NCBI GenBank assembly: GCA_025998755.1
Contig: AP024674.1
Coordinates: 1-64,000 of the forward strand
Direction of reading: 5' to 3'
DNA from: Armatimonadota bacterium
Lineage (GTDB): Bacteria > Armatimonadota > UBA5829 > DSUL01
DNA: 64,000 bases
The translations under genes were made by a program, and so were the position numbers. The notes beneath the pieces were generated by a model. It saw only the letters and a list, made by a program, of their open reading frames with translations, was not told the origin of the DNA and searched no databases. Positions 32,996-40,213 of this stretch are shown here, piece by piece; the stretch's first letter is position 1; the number at the start of each line of letters is the position of its first letter.

Positions 32996-35296
32996 TCAGA
33001 TCCGGGCCGTGGCTTCCGGCTCAGAGGCTGTCTCCATCTGCTGGATCTGTTGGACCAGAGTTTCTTCCAGTGCGCGTTCTTCAGGCCGCCGGGCTTCGCG
33101 TGCCCGCCGGATGGTGCTCAGCGTGCCCCCTAGCGCGATGATCCCGGCTCCCAGCCACAGCACCCAGACCAGTGGCTTGAAGGTCACCTCCACCACGGCC
33201 CGCAATCCCGCGTTCTCCCGCCACTTCGGACCGTCCAGCAGCACGGAGACGCCTCCGCTTTCCACGCTCATTTGCGTCAGGACCACCTGATCATCCGTGC
33301 CCGGGATCCTGCCCGGCAGGTACTGCGGCCTTCCGTTCCCCAGACGAATGGCAGCCAGGATCTCGTCCGGCTTATCTTTATCTTGCTTGCGGACGAGCAG
33401 CCGCGCTCCGGCCTGGATTGTCCCGTCCGGCCTCTGCTCCATCCCGGAGAAACCCGCGAACTCCACCCGGTACGGGCCCAGCTCCGCCGAACTCCCCCGT
33501 TCAAGATGGGCGTGGGGCGGAGGATTCTCCACGCCAAGCTCCACGGGCGCAACGTACAGGTCGCCCGCCAGACTGGAACGCACCCCGGGCCGGCGCATCT
33601 CGGATCCGTCCCGCACCTCCTCCAGCGAGGGGTTTACCTGCATCACCCGGCCATCCCGTGTCTCCACGCGAAGCGCCAGGGTCTGCCGCCGGGAGGCGCC
33701 TTCGCCGTCCCGCACCCCCGTGAAAGTCCAGCGCATTCCCAGATGCTCCTGCGGCCGGCCCTGCGTCAAAGCGAGCCGGTCAGGCTCCGCCTTGTTGTTA
33801 TGCGATGAGGCCAGCATTCCCAGGAACAGGATGGCTAGCCCCACGTGGGCCATATGTCCGCCGGATGCCAGGACTCCCTGACGGCGCAGGGTGTCAATCA
33901 AAGTATAAAGATTAGGCAAAAGAATGGACGCCGCAAACCATCCTACCGCCACCCGCGCCCCGATCTCCGCCCCGGAGCGCATCCAGAAGACTACCCCGGC
34001 CACAATGCCCAGCGCAAGCGATACACCGAGAGCTTGCAACAGCCGTGTTCCGGCCCGCGACGGTCTCCTGCTGCGCGACCAGGCCACCAGCGGGCTCATT
34101 CCCACCAGCGCCATCATCGCCAGCGCGACCGGCGTGGTGACCCGGTAGTAATACTCCACCGGAACGTTCCCTGCTCTGCCGGCCAGCGCGGCCGAGAGGA
34201 GCGGACTGGACATCCCGATGGCCACCAGCACCGCTGCCAGCCCGAACAGCACGATCCCCAGGAAGACCAGGAACTCCTTGCTGCTGATGCTGTCGTAGCC
34301 CTCTTGCTGCTCGATCCCCCGGGCGCGCCACGCCACCAGGCCGATGCCCAGCAGGGTGTATCCGGTCAGGAACCCCACCAGCCAGTGATGATTCCCCAGT
34401 GACGCGAAACTGTGGACGCTGAAATCGCCCAGCACACCGCTGCGAGTCAGGAATGTGGCGTAGATGATCAGAACGAAGGCGGTGTAAGCGAGAAACAGGT
34501 TCAGTTTGCGCCAGGCCGCCCGCCGCTTCTCCAGCATCAGGCCGTGAAGCAATGCTCCCCCCACCAGCCAGGGCACCAGCGAGGAGTTCTCCACCGGATC
34601 CCACCCCCACCATCCGCCCCATCCCAGCGTCTCATAGGCCCAGACCCCGCCCAGGAGCAGTCCCAGGCCCAGCACCGTCCAGCCGCCGAGCGCCCATCCG
34701 TGCGCCAGCCGGGACCACCGGCTGAAGTCACGATTCACGAGGGCGGCCACGGCAAAAGCGGCAGGGACGCTGAGCAGCGTGAACCCCAGGAAGATCACGG
34801 GAGGGTGAATGGCCATCCAGTAGTTCTGGAGCAGGGGGTTCAAACCCATTCCGTCTTCCACACGGGCGGGCGTGGGTGCGAAGGGGCTGCGCTGGACCAG
34901 GATGACCAGGAAGAATGTCTGCACGCTGGACCAGAAGGCCATAGCCGTTCCTTCCGCGTGAGCAGCGCGGCGCATCAACACCAGCCCTGTCAGCGAGATG
35001 AACAGCAGCCACAGCAGCCAGCTGCCTTCCTGTCCTCCCCAGAATCCCGAGATCTTGAAAACCAGCGGCTGGCTGGAGGAGCTGTAGTCGTGGACGTAGC
35101 GGATATCGAACCGGTCCGTCAGCATCAGCCACCACAGCAGACCGCTTGCAGCCGCCACCAGCACGGTCGTGGCCGTAAAGGCGTTCCGGGCATGGTCTCT
35201 CAGCCCTTCACGTCCCCGTGCCACCAGTACGTAGAGGATGAAAGAGGCCAGAGAGCCGCCCAGCGCGGCGAGGATCAGAGCGTAGCCGGTGGTCAT
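32996..35296 (-). CDS. ccmF: Cytochrome c-type biogenesis protein CcmF
   Basis: A 766-residue multi-pass membrane protein, the heme lyase core of the Ccm system. The WWD heme-handling motif GGWWGWDPVENSSLVPWL is intact (about residue 235). Early helices include WGGQEGSWLLWLLF. A large extracytoplasmic beta domain precedes the last helix (WVLWLGAGIIALGG), as usual. The start ATG at 35296 overlaps the ccmE stop (ATGA); an in-frame extension further upstream runs through ccmE and is rejected. The reading is full length. In this locus it would act without a neighbouring CcmH. Confidence 0.95.
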   Translation of the reverse strand: MTTGYALILAALGGSLASFILYVLVARGREGLRDHARNAFTATTVLVAAASGLLWWLMLTDRFDIRYVHDYSSSSQPLVFKISGFWGGQEGSWLLWLLFISLTGLVLMRRAAHAEGTAMAFWSSVQTFFLVILVQRSPFAPTPARVEDGMGLNPLLQNYWMAIHPPVIFLGFTLLSVPAAFAVAALVNRDFSRWSRLAHGWALGGWTVLGLGLLLGGVWAYETLGWGGWWGWDPVENSSLVPWLVGGALLHGLMLEKRRAAWRKLNLFLAYTAFVLIIYATFLTRSGVLGDFSVHSFASLGNHHWLVGFLTGYTLLGIGLVAWRARGIEQQEGYDSISSKEFLVFLGIVLFGLAAVLVAIGMSSPLLSAALAGRAGNVPVEYYYRVTTPVALAMMALVGMSPLVAWSRSRRPSRAGTRLLQALGVSLALGIVAGVVFWMRSGAEIGARVAVGWFAASILLPNLYTLIDTLRRQGVLASGGHMAHVGLAILFLGMLASSHNNKAEPDRLALTQGRPQEHLGMRWTFTGVRDGEGASRRQTLALRVETRDGRVMQVNPSLEEVRDGSEMRRPGVRSSLAGDLYVAPVELGVENPPPHAHLERGSSAELGPYRVEFAGFSGMEQRPDGTIQAGARLLVRKQDKDKPDEILAAIRLGNGRPQYLPGRIPGTDDQVVLTQMSVESGGVSVLLDGPKWRENAGLRAVVEVTFKPLVWVLWLGAGIIALGGTLSTIRRAREARRPEERALEETLVQQIQQMETASEPEATARI

Positions 35297-35682
35297 ACTG
35301 TTACTCTCCGGTACCGGTATGTTTCGCCCTGATACTTGGACGGGCATTTGATCAGGAGATCCCGCGCCTCGAATACGCCGTTCTTCGCCTGTCCCACCGC
35401 CACCACGTGTGAAGCCTGAGCGAAGTTGCCGGGGGCTGCCCTGCCGTATTCCACCGTCATCCGGCGGCCCTCTTCGTCGGTGATGTCGAATATCAGCCGG
35501 TTGGCCTCGCGGTCGAAACGGACGCTCTCCCGCACGATCTTCCCCTTCACCTGCACCTGGGTCTCGGATGCCATGGCTTCCTGGAAGCCCACGTAGGGGG
35601 TCAGCAGGCTTTTGAACTGAGACACACCCAGCGCGGCGAACGCAAGCACCAGGATGCCGCCCACGATGTATGCGCGCTTCAT
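35293..35682 (-). CDS. ccmE: Heme chaperone CcmE, CxxxY variant
   Basis: A 129-residue periplasmic heme chaperone with an N-terminal membrane anchor (about residues 5-20) and an OB-fold beta domain. The ligand motif is normally HxxxY, with covalent heme on His. Here it is Cys113-Pro-Ser-Lys-Tyr117 in LLIKCPSKYQGE. This CxxxY version is known from Desulfovibrio and archaea and goes with Ccm systems that lack CcmG and CcmH; neither gene is in this cluster. The start and stop overlap neighbours by ATGA in both directions. The domain is otherwise normal. Confidence 0.95.
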   Translation of the reverse strand: MKRAYIVGGILVLAFAALGVSQFKSLLTPYVGFQEAMASETQVQVKGKIVRESVRFDREANRLIFDITDEEGRRMTVEYGRAAPGNFAQASHVVAVGQAKNGVFEARDLLIKCPSKYQGETYRYRRVTV

Positions 35683-35789
35683 TCGCTATCCTCCAGCCGC
35701 GCCACCCGGCGCTCCAGAGCCCACAGGAAGGCGAAGATGCCTCCCCAGATGACCAGCATCGCAATGCCGAGCGCTGTCACTCCACTCAC
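35679..35789 (-). CDS. ccmD: Small cytochrome c maturation protein CcmD-like (GTG start)
   Basis: A 36-residue peptide with one transmembrane helix (LGIAMLVIWGGIFAFLWAL) and a charged tail ERRVARLEDSE. That is the expected CcmD architecture: periplasmic N-terminus, helix, positively charged cytoplasmic end. GTG at 35789 overlaps the ccmC stop (GTGA), and its TGA overlaps the ccmE ATG. Position between ccmC and ccmE is the canonical one. CcmD releases CcmE-heme from CcmABC. The identification rests on position and architecture because these peptides have little sequence conservation. Confidence 0.8.
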   Translation of the reverse strand: MSGVTALGIAMLVIWGGIFAFLWALERRVARLEDSE

Positions 35790-36440
35790 CTGTTCTGCTC
35801 CCTTCGCAAGAAGAGACGGTCCACGCGCGTCTGGATGCGCCACATCCACGCGAACAGCCCCGTGAACCCCGCCAGCGCCGCCAGCAGCACCATCAGGATG
35901 CGCGGCTCAATGCCGCGTTCCGGGTCATTGCCGGGCAGCACGGGAGACGGATGGAGCGTGTCCAGCCCGGGGAGCCGGGGGGCAACATAGACCAGAAAGA
36001 TGGCGGCCACCATCGCGAGGATGGAATATGCCGCGCTGATGGAAGCGCGCCGCTCCGCCGACTCGATGGAGGAGCGCAGTGCGAAATAGGCTCCATAGAT
36101 CAGCAGCACCATCAGGATGGCCGTCTGCCGGGGATCCCAGTTCCACCAGCGGCCCCACGCCTCCTGTGCCCAGACTGCCCCGCTCACCGTCGCCAGGAAA
36201 CGTGAACAGGAATCCCACCTGAGCCGCCGCGGCTCCCGAGGAGTCCCATTCCAGATCCCGCGTGCGCAGATATTTCAGTCCGGCGTAGGCAGCGCAAAGG
36301 AAGGCCAGCGTGCCCACCCAGGCGCACGGCACGTGGAAATAGAAGATCCGCCCCGCCTCGCCGAGACCCTGGAGCGGCGGCGACCACAGGAAAGCGGCCG
36401 CGATCACTCCGGCCATCCAGATTCCCAGAACTACGCGCAT
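35786..36440 (-). pseudogene. ccmC: Heme exporter/assembly protein CcmC, one frameshift
   Basis: The heme-handling subunit that loads heme on CcmE. It starts at ATG 36440 (MRVVLGIWMAGV) and shows IFYFHVPCAWVG, then breaks frame. The second part carries GAVWAQEAWGRWWNWDPRQT, the tryptophan-rich WWD motif, and continues to the stop at 35786. Removing one base from the AAA run at 36198-36200 joins both parts as FTFLATVSGAVW, with a repaired length near 217 residues. All recognised motifs are then present. It is either a misread base or a recent loss. It follows ccmB by 32 bases. Confidence 0.85.
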
Positions 36441-36472
36441 CAACGCAACAGCCGCTGCCTTTCCTGCGTGCG

Positions 36473-37147
36473 CTACTCTTCCCACACCGCCGGGAAGAGC
36501 AGCCAGCTCAAAACCATCAGGATCCCGGTGTAGCTCACCACAGCCAGCGCCGCTTCGCGGCCGCCGGCTTCCGGGCCGCCTGCCCCGAATGCAGGCGCCG
36601 ACGCCTGCACCAGCAGCAGGAGCGCCGGCAGCAGGATGGGAAGCGCCGTCAGCGCGAAAACACTGGAGCGCGAGCGCGCCCGCGCCACCATCGCGCCCAG
36701 AATAGTGGTGCATCCCGAGATGGCTACCGCCCCGAGCGCCGCCACTGCCGCCATCTGCGCCGGCTGCTCGACGGAGGCATACATCAGCCCGCAGTAGACC
36801 GGAAAGACCACCGCCTCCACTGCCGCAAGCAGCGCCAGATTGAACAGCAGTTTCCCCAGCCACACGGCTTCCGGAGACGCCGCCTGCCGCAGCAGCAGCT
36901 CCGTTCCCGCGTCGGCCTCCTGCACAAAACCCCGGGCCAGGCCCGTCGCCGCCGCGAAGAAGACCACCACCCACACCAGCGCCGCGTGCTGACGGGGTGT
37001 CAGCGCTTCCCCTTTCAGCGTAAAACTCACCAGCGCCACCGACGCAAGCGCGAACAGCAAGATAGAGCTAAGAGCGTAGCGAGTGCGCAGCTCCCCGCGC
37101 AGATCCTTGCGCAAGACAGCCGCCGCCGCCCGCAGGACCTCCATCAT
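36473..37147 (-). CDS. ccmB: Cytochrome c maturation ABC transporter permease CcmB
   Basis: A 224-residue membrane protein with about six helices. It opens MMEVLRAAAAVLRKDLRGELR, the usual cytoplasmic basic start of CcmB. ALVWVVVFFAAATGLARGFVQEAD and ISGCTTILGAMVARARSRS are recognisable. The start overlaps the ccmA stop (ATGA); a longer in-frame form would run through ccmA and is rejected. It forms the transporter with CcmA, which releases CcmE-heme from CcmC. No frameshift is seen. The reading is full length. Confidence 0.92.
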   Translation of the reverse strand: MMEVLRAAAAVLRKDLRGELRTRYALSSILLFALASVALVSFTLKGEALTPRQHAALVWVVVFFAAATGLARGFVQEADAGTELLLRQAASPEAVWLGKLLFNLALLAAVEAVVFPVYCGLMYASVEQPAQMAAVAALGAVAISGCTTILGAMVARARSRSSVFALTALPILLPALLLLVQASAPAFGAGGPEAGGREAALAVVSYTGILMVLSWLLFPAVWEE

Positions 37148-37799
37148 GCCCTGTAGTCGTCCATCGAGACGTGCCGCTCGCCCAGCTCCGCCTCGCGCTC
37201 GTCGTTCGTCGCCAGGATGCAGATGCCCCGGCGCGCCTGCGCCTCCACAATCTCCCGCACCAGCCTGCGCCCGTCCTCGTCCAGGCAGTGCGACGGCTCG
37301 TCCAGCAACAAGACCTCCGGCTGCGCCGCCACTGCCAGCGCCAGCCGGACCCGCTGCGTCATCCCGCTGGAAAATCCCCCACCGGCTCGTCCAGCCTGTC
37401 ATCCAGACCCACCAGCCCTGCCGCGCTCCGGATGCCGGATTCCCCGGCGGACGACCCGCGGGCGTGCAGGAAGAACCGGATGTTCTCGGCGAGCGTCAGA
37501 TGAGCGTACGGGTTTATAGCAGGGGCGGCAAGAGCCACCCTGCCCCGCAATAGACTGCCGCTTCCCTCCCTGGCGGGTTCCAGCCGCACCGTGCCTTCCG
37601 TGGGGCGCAATAGACCCGCAAGGATGCGCAGCAGCGTGGACTTACCGGAGCCGTTCGACCCGCGCACTACCAGCACACCGCCCGGCTCCGCCTCCAGACA
37701 GAGTCCACGGAATACGCGCCGCCACCCGAAGCGCTTGCCCAGATCTGTCGCCTGCAGCCTCAAACGCCCCTCGCCGGCGGCTGCCCCGCCATCCGTCAC
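37144..37799 (-). pseudogene. ccmA: Cytochrome c maturation ATPase CcmA, one frameshift (GTG start)
   Basis: An ABC-type ATPase. The first part has the Walker A RGSNGSGKSTLLRILAG and ends at a stop near 37359. The second part carries GMTQRVRLALAVAAQPEVLLLDEP, covering the ABC signature end and Walker B. One extra base near AAAA/CCCCC at 37371-37380 (as if T5 or G6 on the minus strand) would give DFSSGMTQRVRLALA. Unlike the other breaks, here a base seems missing. The repaired length would be about 218 residues. The start GTG at 37799 has GAGGTGA upstream. Confidence 0.85.
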
Positions 37800-37888
37800 A
37801 GCTCACCTCGACAGCACGCAGCGCTCGCCTCTCCCTTATGCCGGCCCTGCCGCCCCCTTCCGGCCGGTCTGTGCGTCCTGTCACAGGG

Positions 37889-37918
37889 ATTATGCGGCTC
37901 GGGGAGGATGCCTGTCAA
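37889..37918 (-). promoter_or_regulatory. Sigma70 promoter of the ccm-hem array
   Basis: On the minus strand TTGACA (37913-37918) and CATAAT (37889-37894) are separated by 18 bases, pointing at ccmA 90 bases downstream. The palindrome CCTGTCACAGG (37877-37887) lies just past the -10, where an operator would sit. Confidence 0.7.
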
Positions 37919-37921
37919 CCT

Positions 37922-37936
37922 AAATGAGAACCATTT
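37922..37936. promoter_or_regulatory. AT-rich inverted repeat, Fur-box-like
   Basis: AAATGAGAACCATTT has arms AAATG/CATTT. Its core AATGAGAACCATT differs by one base from AATGAGAATCATT of typical Fur boxes. It abuts the -35 of the ccm promoter. Iron or heme control is plausible but the flanks match poorly. Confidence 0.35.
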
Positions 37937-37988
37937 GCTGTTGGCGTCTTCTACTCTGGCTATGGAGGGGATGCCGTGTTCCTGTAGA

Positions 37989-38018
37989 AGACCGGAAGAT
38001 GAAAGACCGGAAGATGAA
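37989..38018 (+). repeat. 15-bp tandem duplication
   Basis: The unit AGACCGGAAGATGAA occurs twice head to tail (37989-38003, 38004-38018) just upstream of the glycosidase start. It is likely a slippage duplication in the 5' leader. Confidence 0.6.
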
Positions 38019-38045
38019 AAGCACGGGAAGGAGACGGTGGCCGGA

Positions 38046-39749
38046 ATGGCTTCCAGTAGTTCTCAAGGGCTGAGTTACGCGGGACGGGATTATTCGATCG
38101 AGCTGCGGGAGGGGCGCTGGCTCTGCCTGCAGGTGGGTGGACGGCGCTTCGCCGATCTCCGGGTTGCATCGGCGGTGAACGGCCCGGGCAATGCGGAAGA
38201 CGTGACCGGCGAGCTTTGTGGCCCGGTGCTCTCGGAGTGCGCCGGCGGTCTCCGGGCTGTGTGGAGCGCGGCAAGTTCGCTCTGGGATGAAAAGCGCTTC
38301 ATCCTTGAGTGCCGCCCGGACGGGCTGGCATACCGCGTGGAGGTGAAGGGTAGGGGACCCATCGGAGCCGTCGAGTTTCTCGGTGGGGAAGGGGAGGGCG
38401 CGCCTTCCTCTCTTTACCGTTTCGATCGCATCTTCACCCCGGAGGTCTCGCTGTTGGACCGCCGCTATCTTTGCCCCCAGGAGTATGCCTGTATAGACGC
38501 CACGAGCGGCGAGACCGCTCCGTTTCCCGTGCCATCCGGCGAGACGGCTCACTGGATCTTCTCCCCTCCGCCGTTTGCGTTCGCGTGGTCGCGGGGTGGT
38601 CATGGGTCATGGCTTGGCGTGGGCATTGCTCCGCAACCGGGAGAGTATCGCTTCAACCTTTTCCAGCACTGGCCCGTGGCCAACTGCTTCAAGCTGCGTC
38701 TGACCTACGACGGGATGACCCAGGTGGAAGGCGAGTGGCGATCGCCGGATCTGCTTCTCCTGCCTGCTTCCGGTGAGTATGACGCCATCCATCGCTGTGT
38801 ATCCTATCTCTACGAGAAAAACCTTGCGGTCCGGCCTGACCGGAGCGGACGGCCCGGGTGGTGGTCCCGGCCGATCTTCTGTGGGTGGGGACAGCAGAAC
38901 ATGACCGCCGTCGCCCGCGGAGGAAATGCTGCTCAGTGGGCCAGGCAGGATGTGTATGATGAGTTCCTGCAGATGCTGGACGAGCGCGGCATTGATCCCG
39001 GCACGCTGATCATTGATGATAAGTGGCAGAGATGCTACGGCACTTTGCAGGTGGACACGGAGAAATGGCCAGACCTGCGCGGATGGATCGGACGCCAACA
39101 CGCCCGGCAAAGGCGGGTTCTCCTCTGGTTCGGGGCGTGGTCACCGGAGGGCCTGCCCCCGGAGGAGTGCATTCTCCGGGACGGAAACCCTGTAGTGGCC
39201 GACCCATCCAACCCCGCTTACGAAGAGCGCTTGCGGCGTGCCATCCGCGTCCTCCTCTCGGATGCGCCAGGCTGCTTCGACGCCGACGGCTTCAAAGTGG
39301 ACTGGACCAATGGCCTGCCCTTCGGCGAGGGCTTCCGCGTTGCTGGGGATCTCTGGGGCATCGAACTGCTGAAGCGCCTTGCCTGGATCATCTATGACGA
39401 GGCTAAGCGGGTCAAGCCGGATGCTCTTATCATCACCCACATGGCCAACCCGTACTTCGCGGAAGTCACCGATATGCTCCGCCTGAACGATATCAGCTAT
39501 CTTCAGCGAGGGGTCTGCGACATCATGCGGCACCGTCAGAGGCTGGCTCTCATCGCGTGTCCGGACTGGCTGATAGATTGCGACAACTCCAGCGCTCCCA
39601 CTCAGGAGGAGTGGCTGGAGTACATGATGATCCAGCCGGAGCTAGGGGTGCCGTCGCTTTATTTCCTCACAGGGGTGGACGGTACCGGCGAGCCGATCCC
39701 ATTGGAGGACTGGAAGCGCATTCCGGCCGTCTGGCGCGGGCCAAGGTAG
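38046..39749 (+). CDS. Glycoside hydrolase, clan GH-D-like (GH36/GH27 related)
   Basis: A 567-residue protein with an N-terminal beta-sandwich (about residues 1-230) and a TIM barrel. Barrel motifs are TLIIDDKWQ, VLLWFGAWSPEG and DADGFKVDWTNGLPF, whose KVD is placed like the nucleophile motif of GH36. LRLNDISYLQRG is a candidate acid/base region. It may release alpha-galactose or a related sugar. No signal peptide is seen. The ATG at 38046 follows AAGGAG by 12 bases; an in-frame upstream stretch with the 15-bp tandem duplication is probably leader. The family-level call is firm, the specificity is not. Confidence 0.75.
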   Translation: MASSSSQGLSYAGRDYSIELREGRWLCLQVGGRRFADLRVASAVNGPGNAEDVTGELCGPVLSECAGGLRAVWSAASSLWDEKRFILECRPDGLAYRVEVKGRGPIGAVEFLGGEGEGAPSSLYRFDRIFTPEVSLLDRRYLCPQEYACIDATSGETAPFPVPSGETAHWIFSPPPFAFAWSRGGHGSWLGVGIAPQPGEYRFNLFQHWPVANCFKLRLTYDGMTQVEGEWRSPDLLLLPASGEYDAIHRCVSYLYEKNLAVRPDRSGRPGWWSRPIFCGWGQQNMTAVARGGNAAQWARQDVYDEFLQMLDERGIDPGTLIIDDKWQRCYGTLQVDTEKWPDLRGWIGRQHARQRRVLLWFGAWSPEGLPPEECILRDGNPVVADPSNPAYEERLRRAIRVLLSDAPGCFDADGFKVDWTNGLPFGEGFRVAGDLWGIELLKRLAWIIYDEAKRVKPDALIITHMANPYFAEVTDMLRLNDISYLQRGVCDIMRHRQRLALIACPDWLIDCDNSSAPTQEEWLEYMMIQPELGVPSLYFLTGVDGTGEPIPLEDWKRIPAVWRGPR

Positions 39750-39822
39750 CCTCCGGGCTCCTCTCCGCTGATGCTTACGCAACCTCCGCATGAGTGCGCG
39801 GCAACGATGCGGCTCAGGTTTC

Positions 39823-39851
39823 GTGACAAAACCTGCACTCTCGGGTACAAT
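39823..39851 (+). promoter_or_regulatory. nrdJ promoter P1
   Basis: GTGACA (39823-39828) and TACAAT (39846-39851) are spaced by 17 bases. The -10 overlaps the upstream NrdR box, so NrdR binding should block it. Confidence 0.65.
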
Positions 39852-39892
39852 ATCTATAGCACCCGCCCAGAAAAAATCACAAGATATTGTGT
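39845..39892 (+). promoter_or_regulatory. Paired NrdR boxes, 32 bp apart
   Basis: Box 2, TCACAAGATATTGTGT (39877-39892), matches the NrdR consensus acaCwAtATaTwGtgt at 14 of 16 positions. Box 1, GTACAATATCTATAGC (39845-39860), matches at about 10. They start 32 bases apart (16-base linker), three helical turns, as is usual for NrdR pairs upstream of ribonucleotide reductase genes. Box 1 overlaps the P1 -10. Confidence 0.75.
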
Positions 39893-39901
39893 TCAAACCC
39901 C

Positions 39902-39930
39902 TTGACGGGCCGGGAAGCGGGCGCTACACT
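39902..39930 (+). promoter_or_regulatory. nrdJ promoter P2
   Basis: TTGACG (39902-39907), 17 bases, TACACT (39925-39930). It starts 10 bases past NrdR box 2, so the repressor may also affect it. Confidence 0.55.
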
Positions 39931-40213
39931 TCTCCTGCTGGCGGCGGGCGCGGCGCCGGGGAAGGCCGGTGCCCGGCCCTGTCCGGGAGGCGGCGGCAAG
40001 GACGCCCGAGAGAAGCGCCTGATTGTGATGAGATCCAAAACCACGGGACGGCAGATCCGGCGAAGCGCCCCGCCAGCAGCGGCCATCGGTACCGGTTGCC
40101 GGGCCGGCTCACTGAAGCATTGAATGACCGGCCGGGCTGGCCTCAGCCCGGCCAGGAGCCGCGCGGAGGCGCGGCCCCACGGGAGAGGAAAGACCGAAGG
40201 GAAAACAGATCGA
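39931..40213 (+). other. Structured, GC-rich nrdJ 5' leader
   Basis: About 280 bases without a credible gene. Two tandem perfect hairpins precede the ribosome binding site: GGCCGGGCT/AGCCCGGCC (40130-40138 with 40145-40153) and GCCGCGC/GCGCGGC (40158-40164 with 40169-40175, loop GGAG). Further upstream GGGGAAGGCCGGTG (from about 39958) resembles the core of cobalamin riboswitches, but later conserved parts are not found. Function unknown. Confidence 0.45.

Noticed and set aside
35297-35764. N-terminal extension of CcmF through ccmE
   Set aside because: It overlaps ccmE, whose product is well conserved, and CcmF starts exactly at the ATGA overlap.
39950-40213. Confident call of a cobalamin riboswitch
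   Set aside because: Only the GGGAA..CCGGTG part matches; the AAUCC segment, the CGCAACUGU-type segment and the B12 box are not found, so I keep it as a hypothesis.
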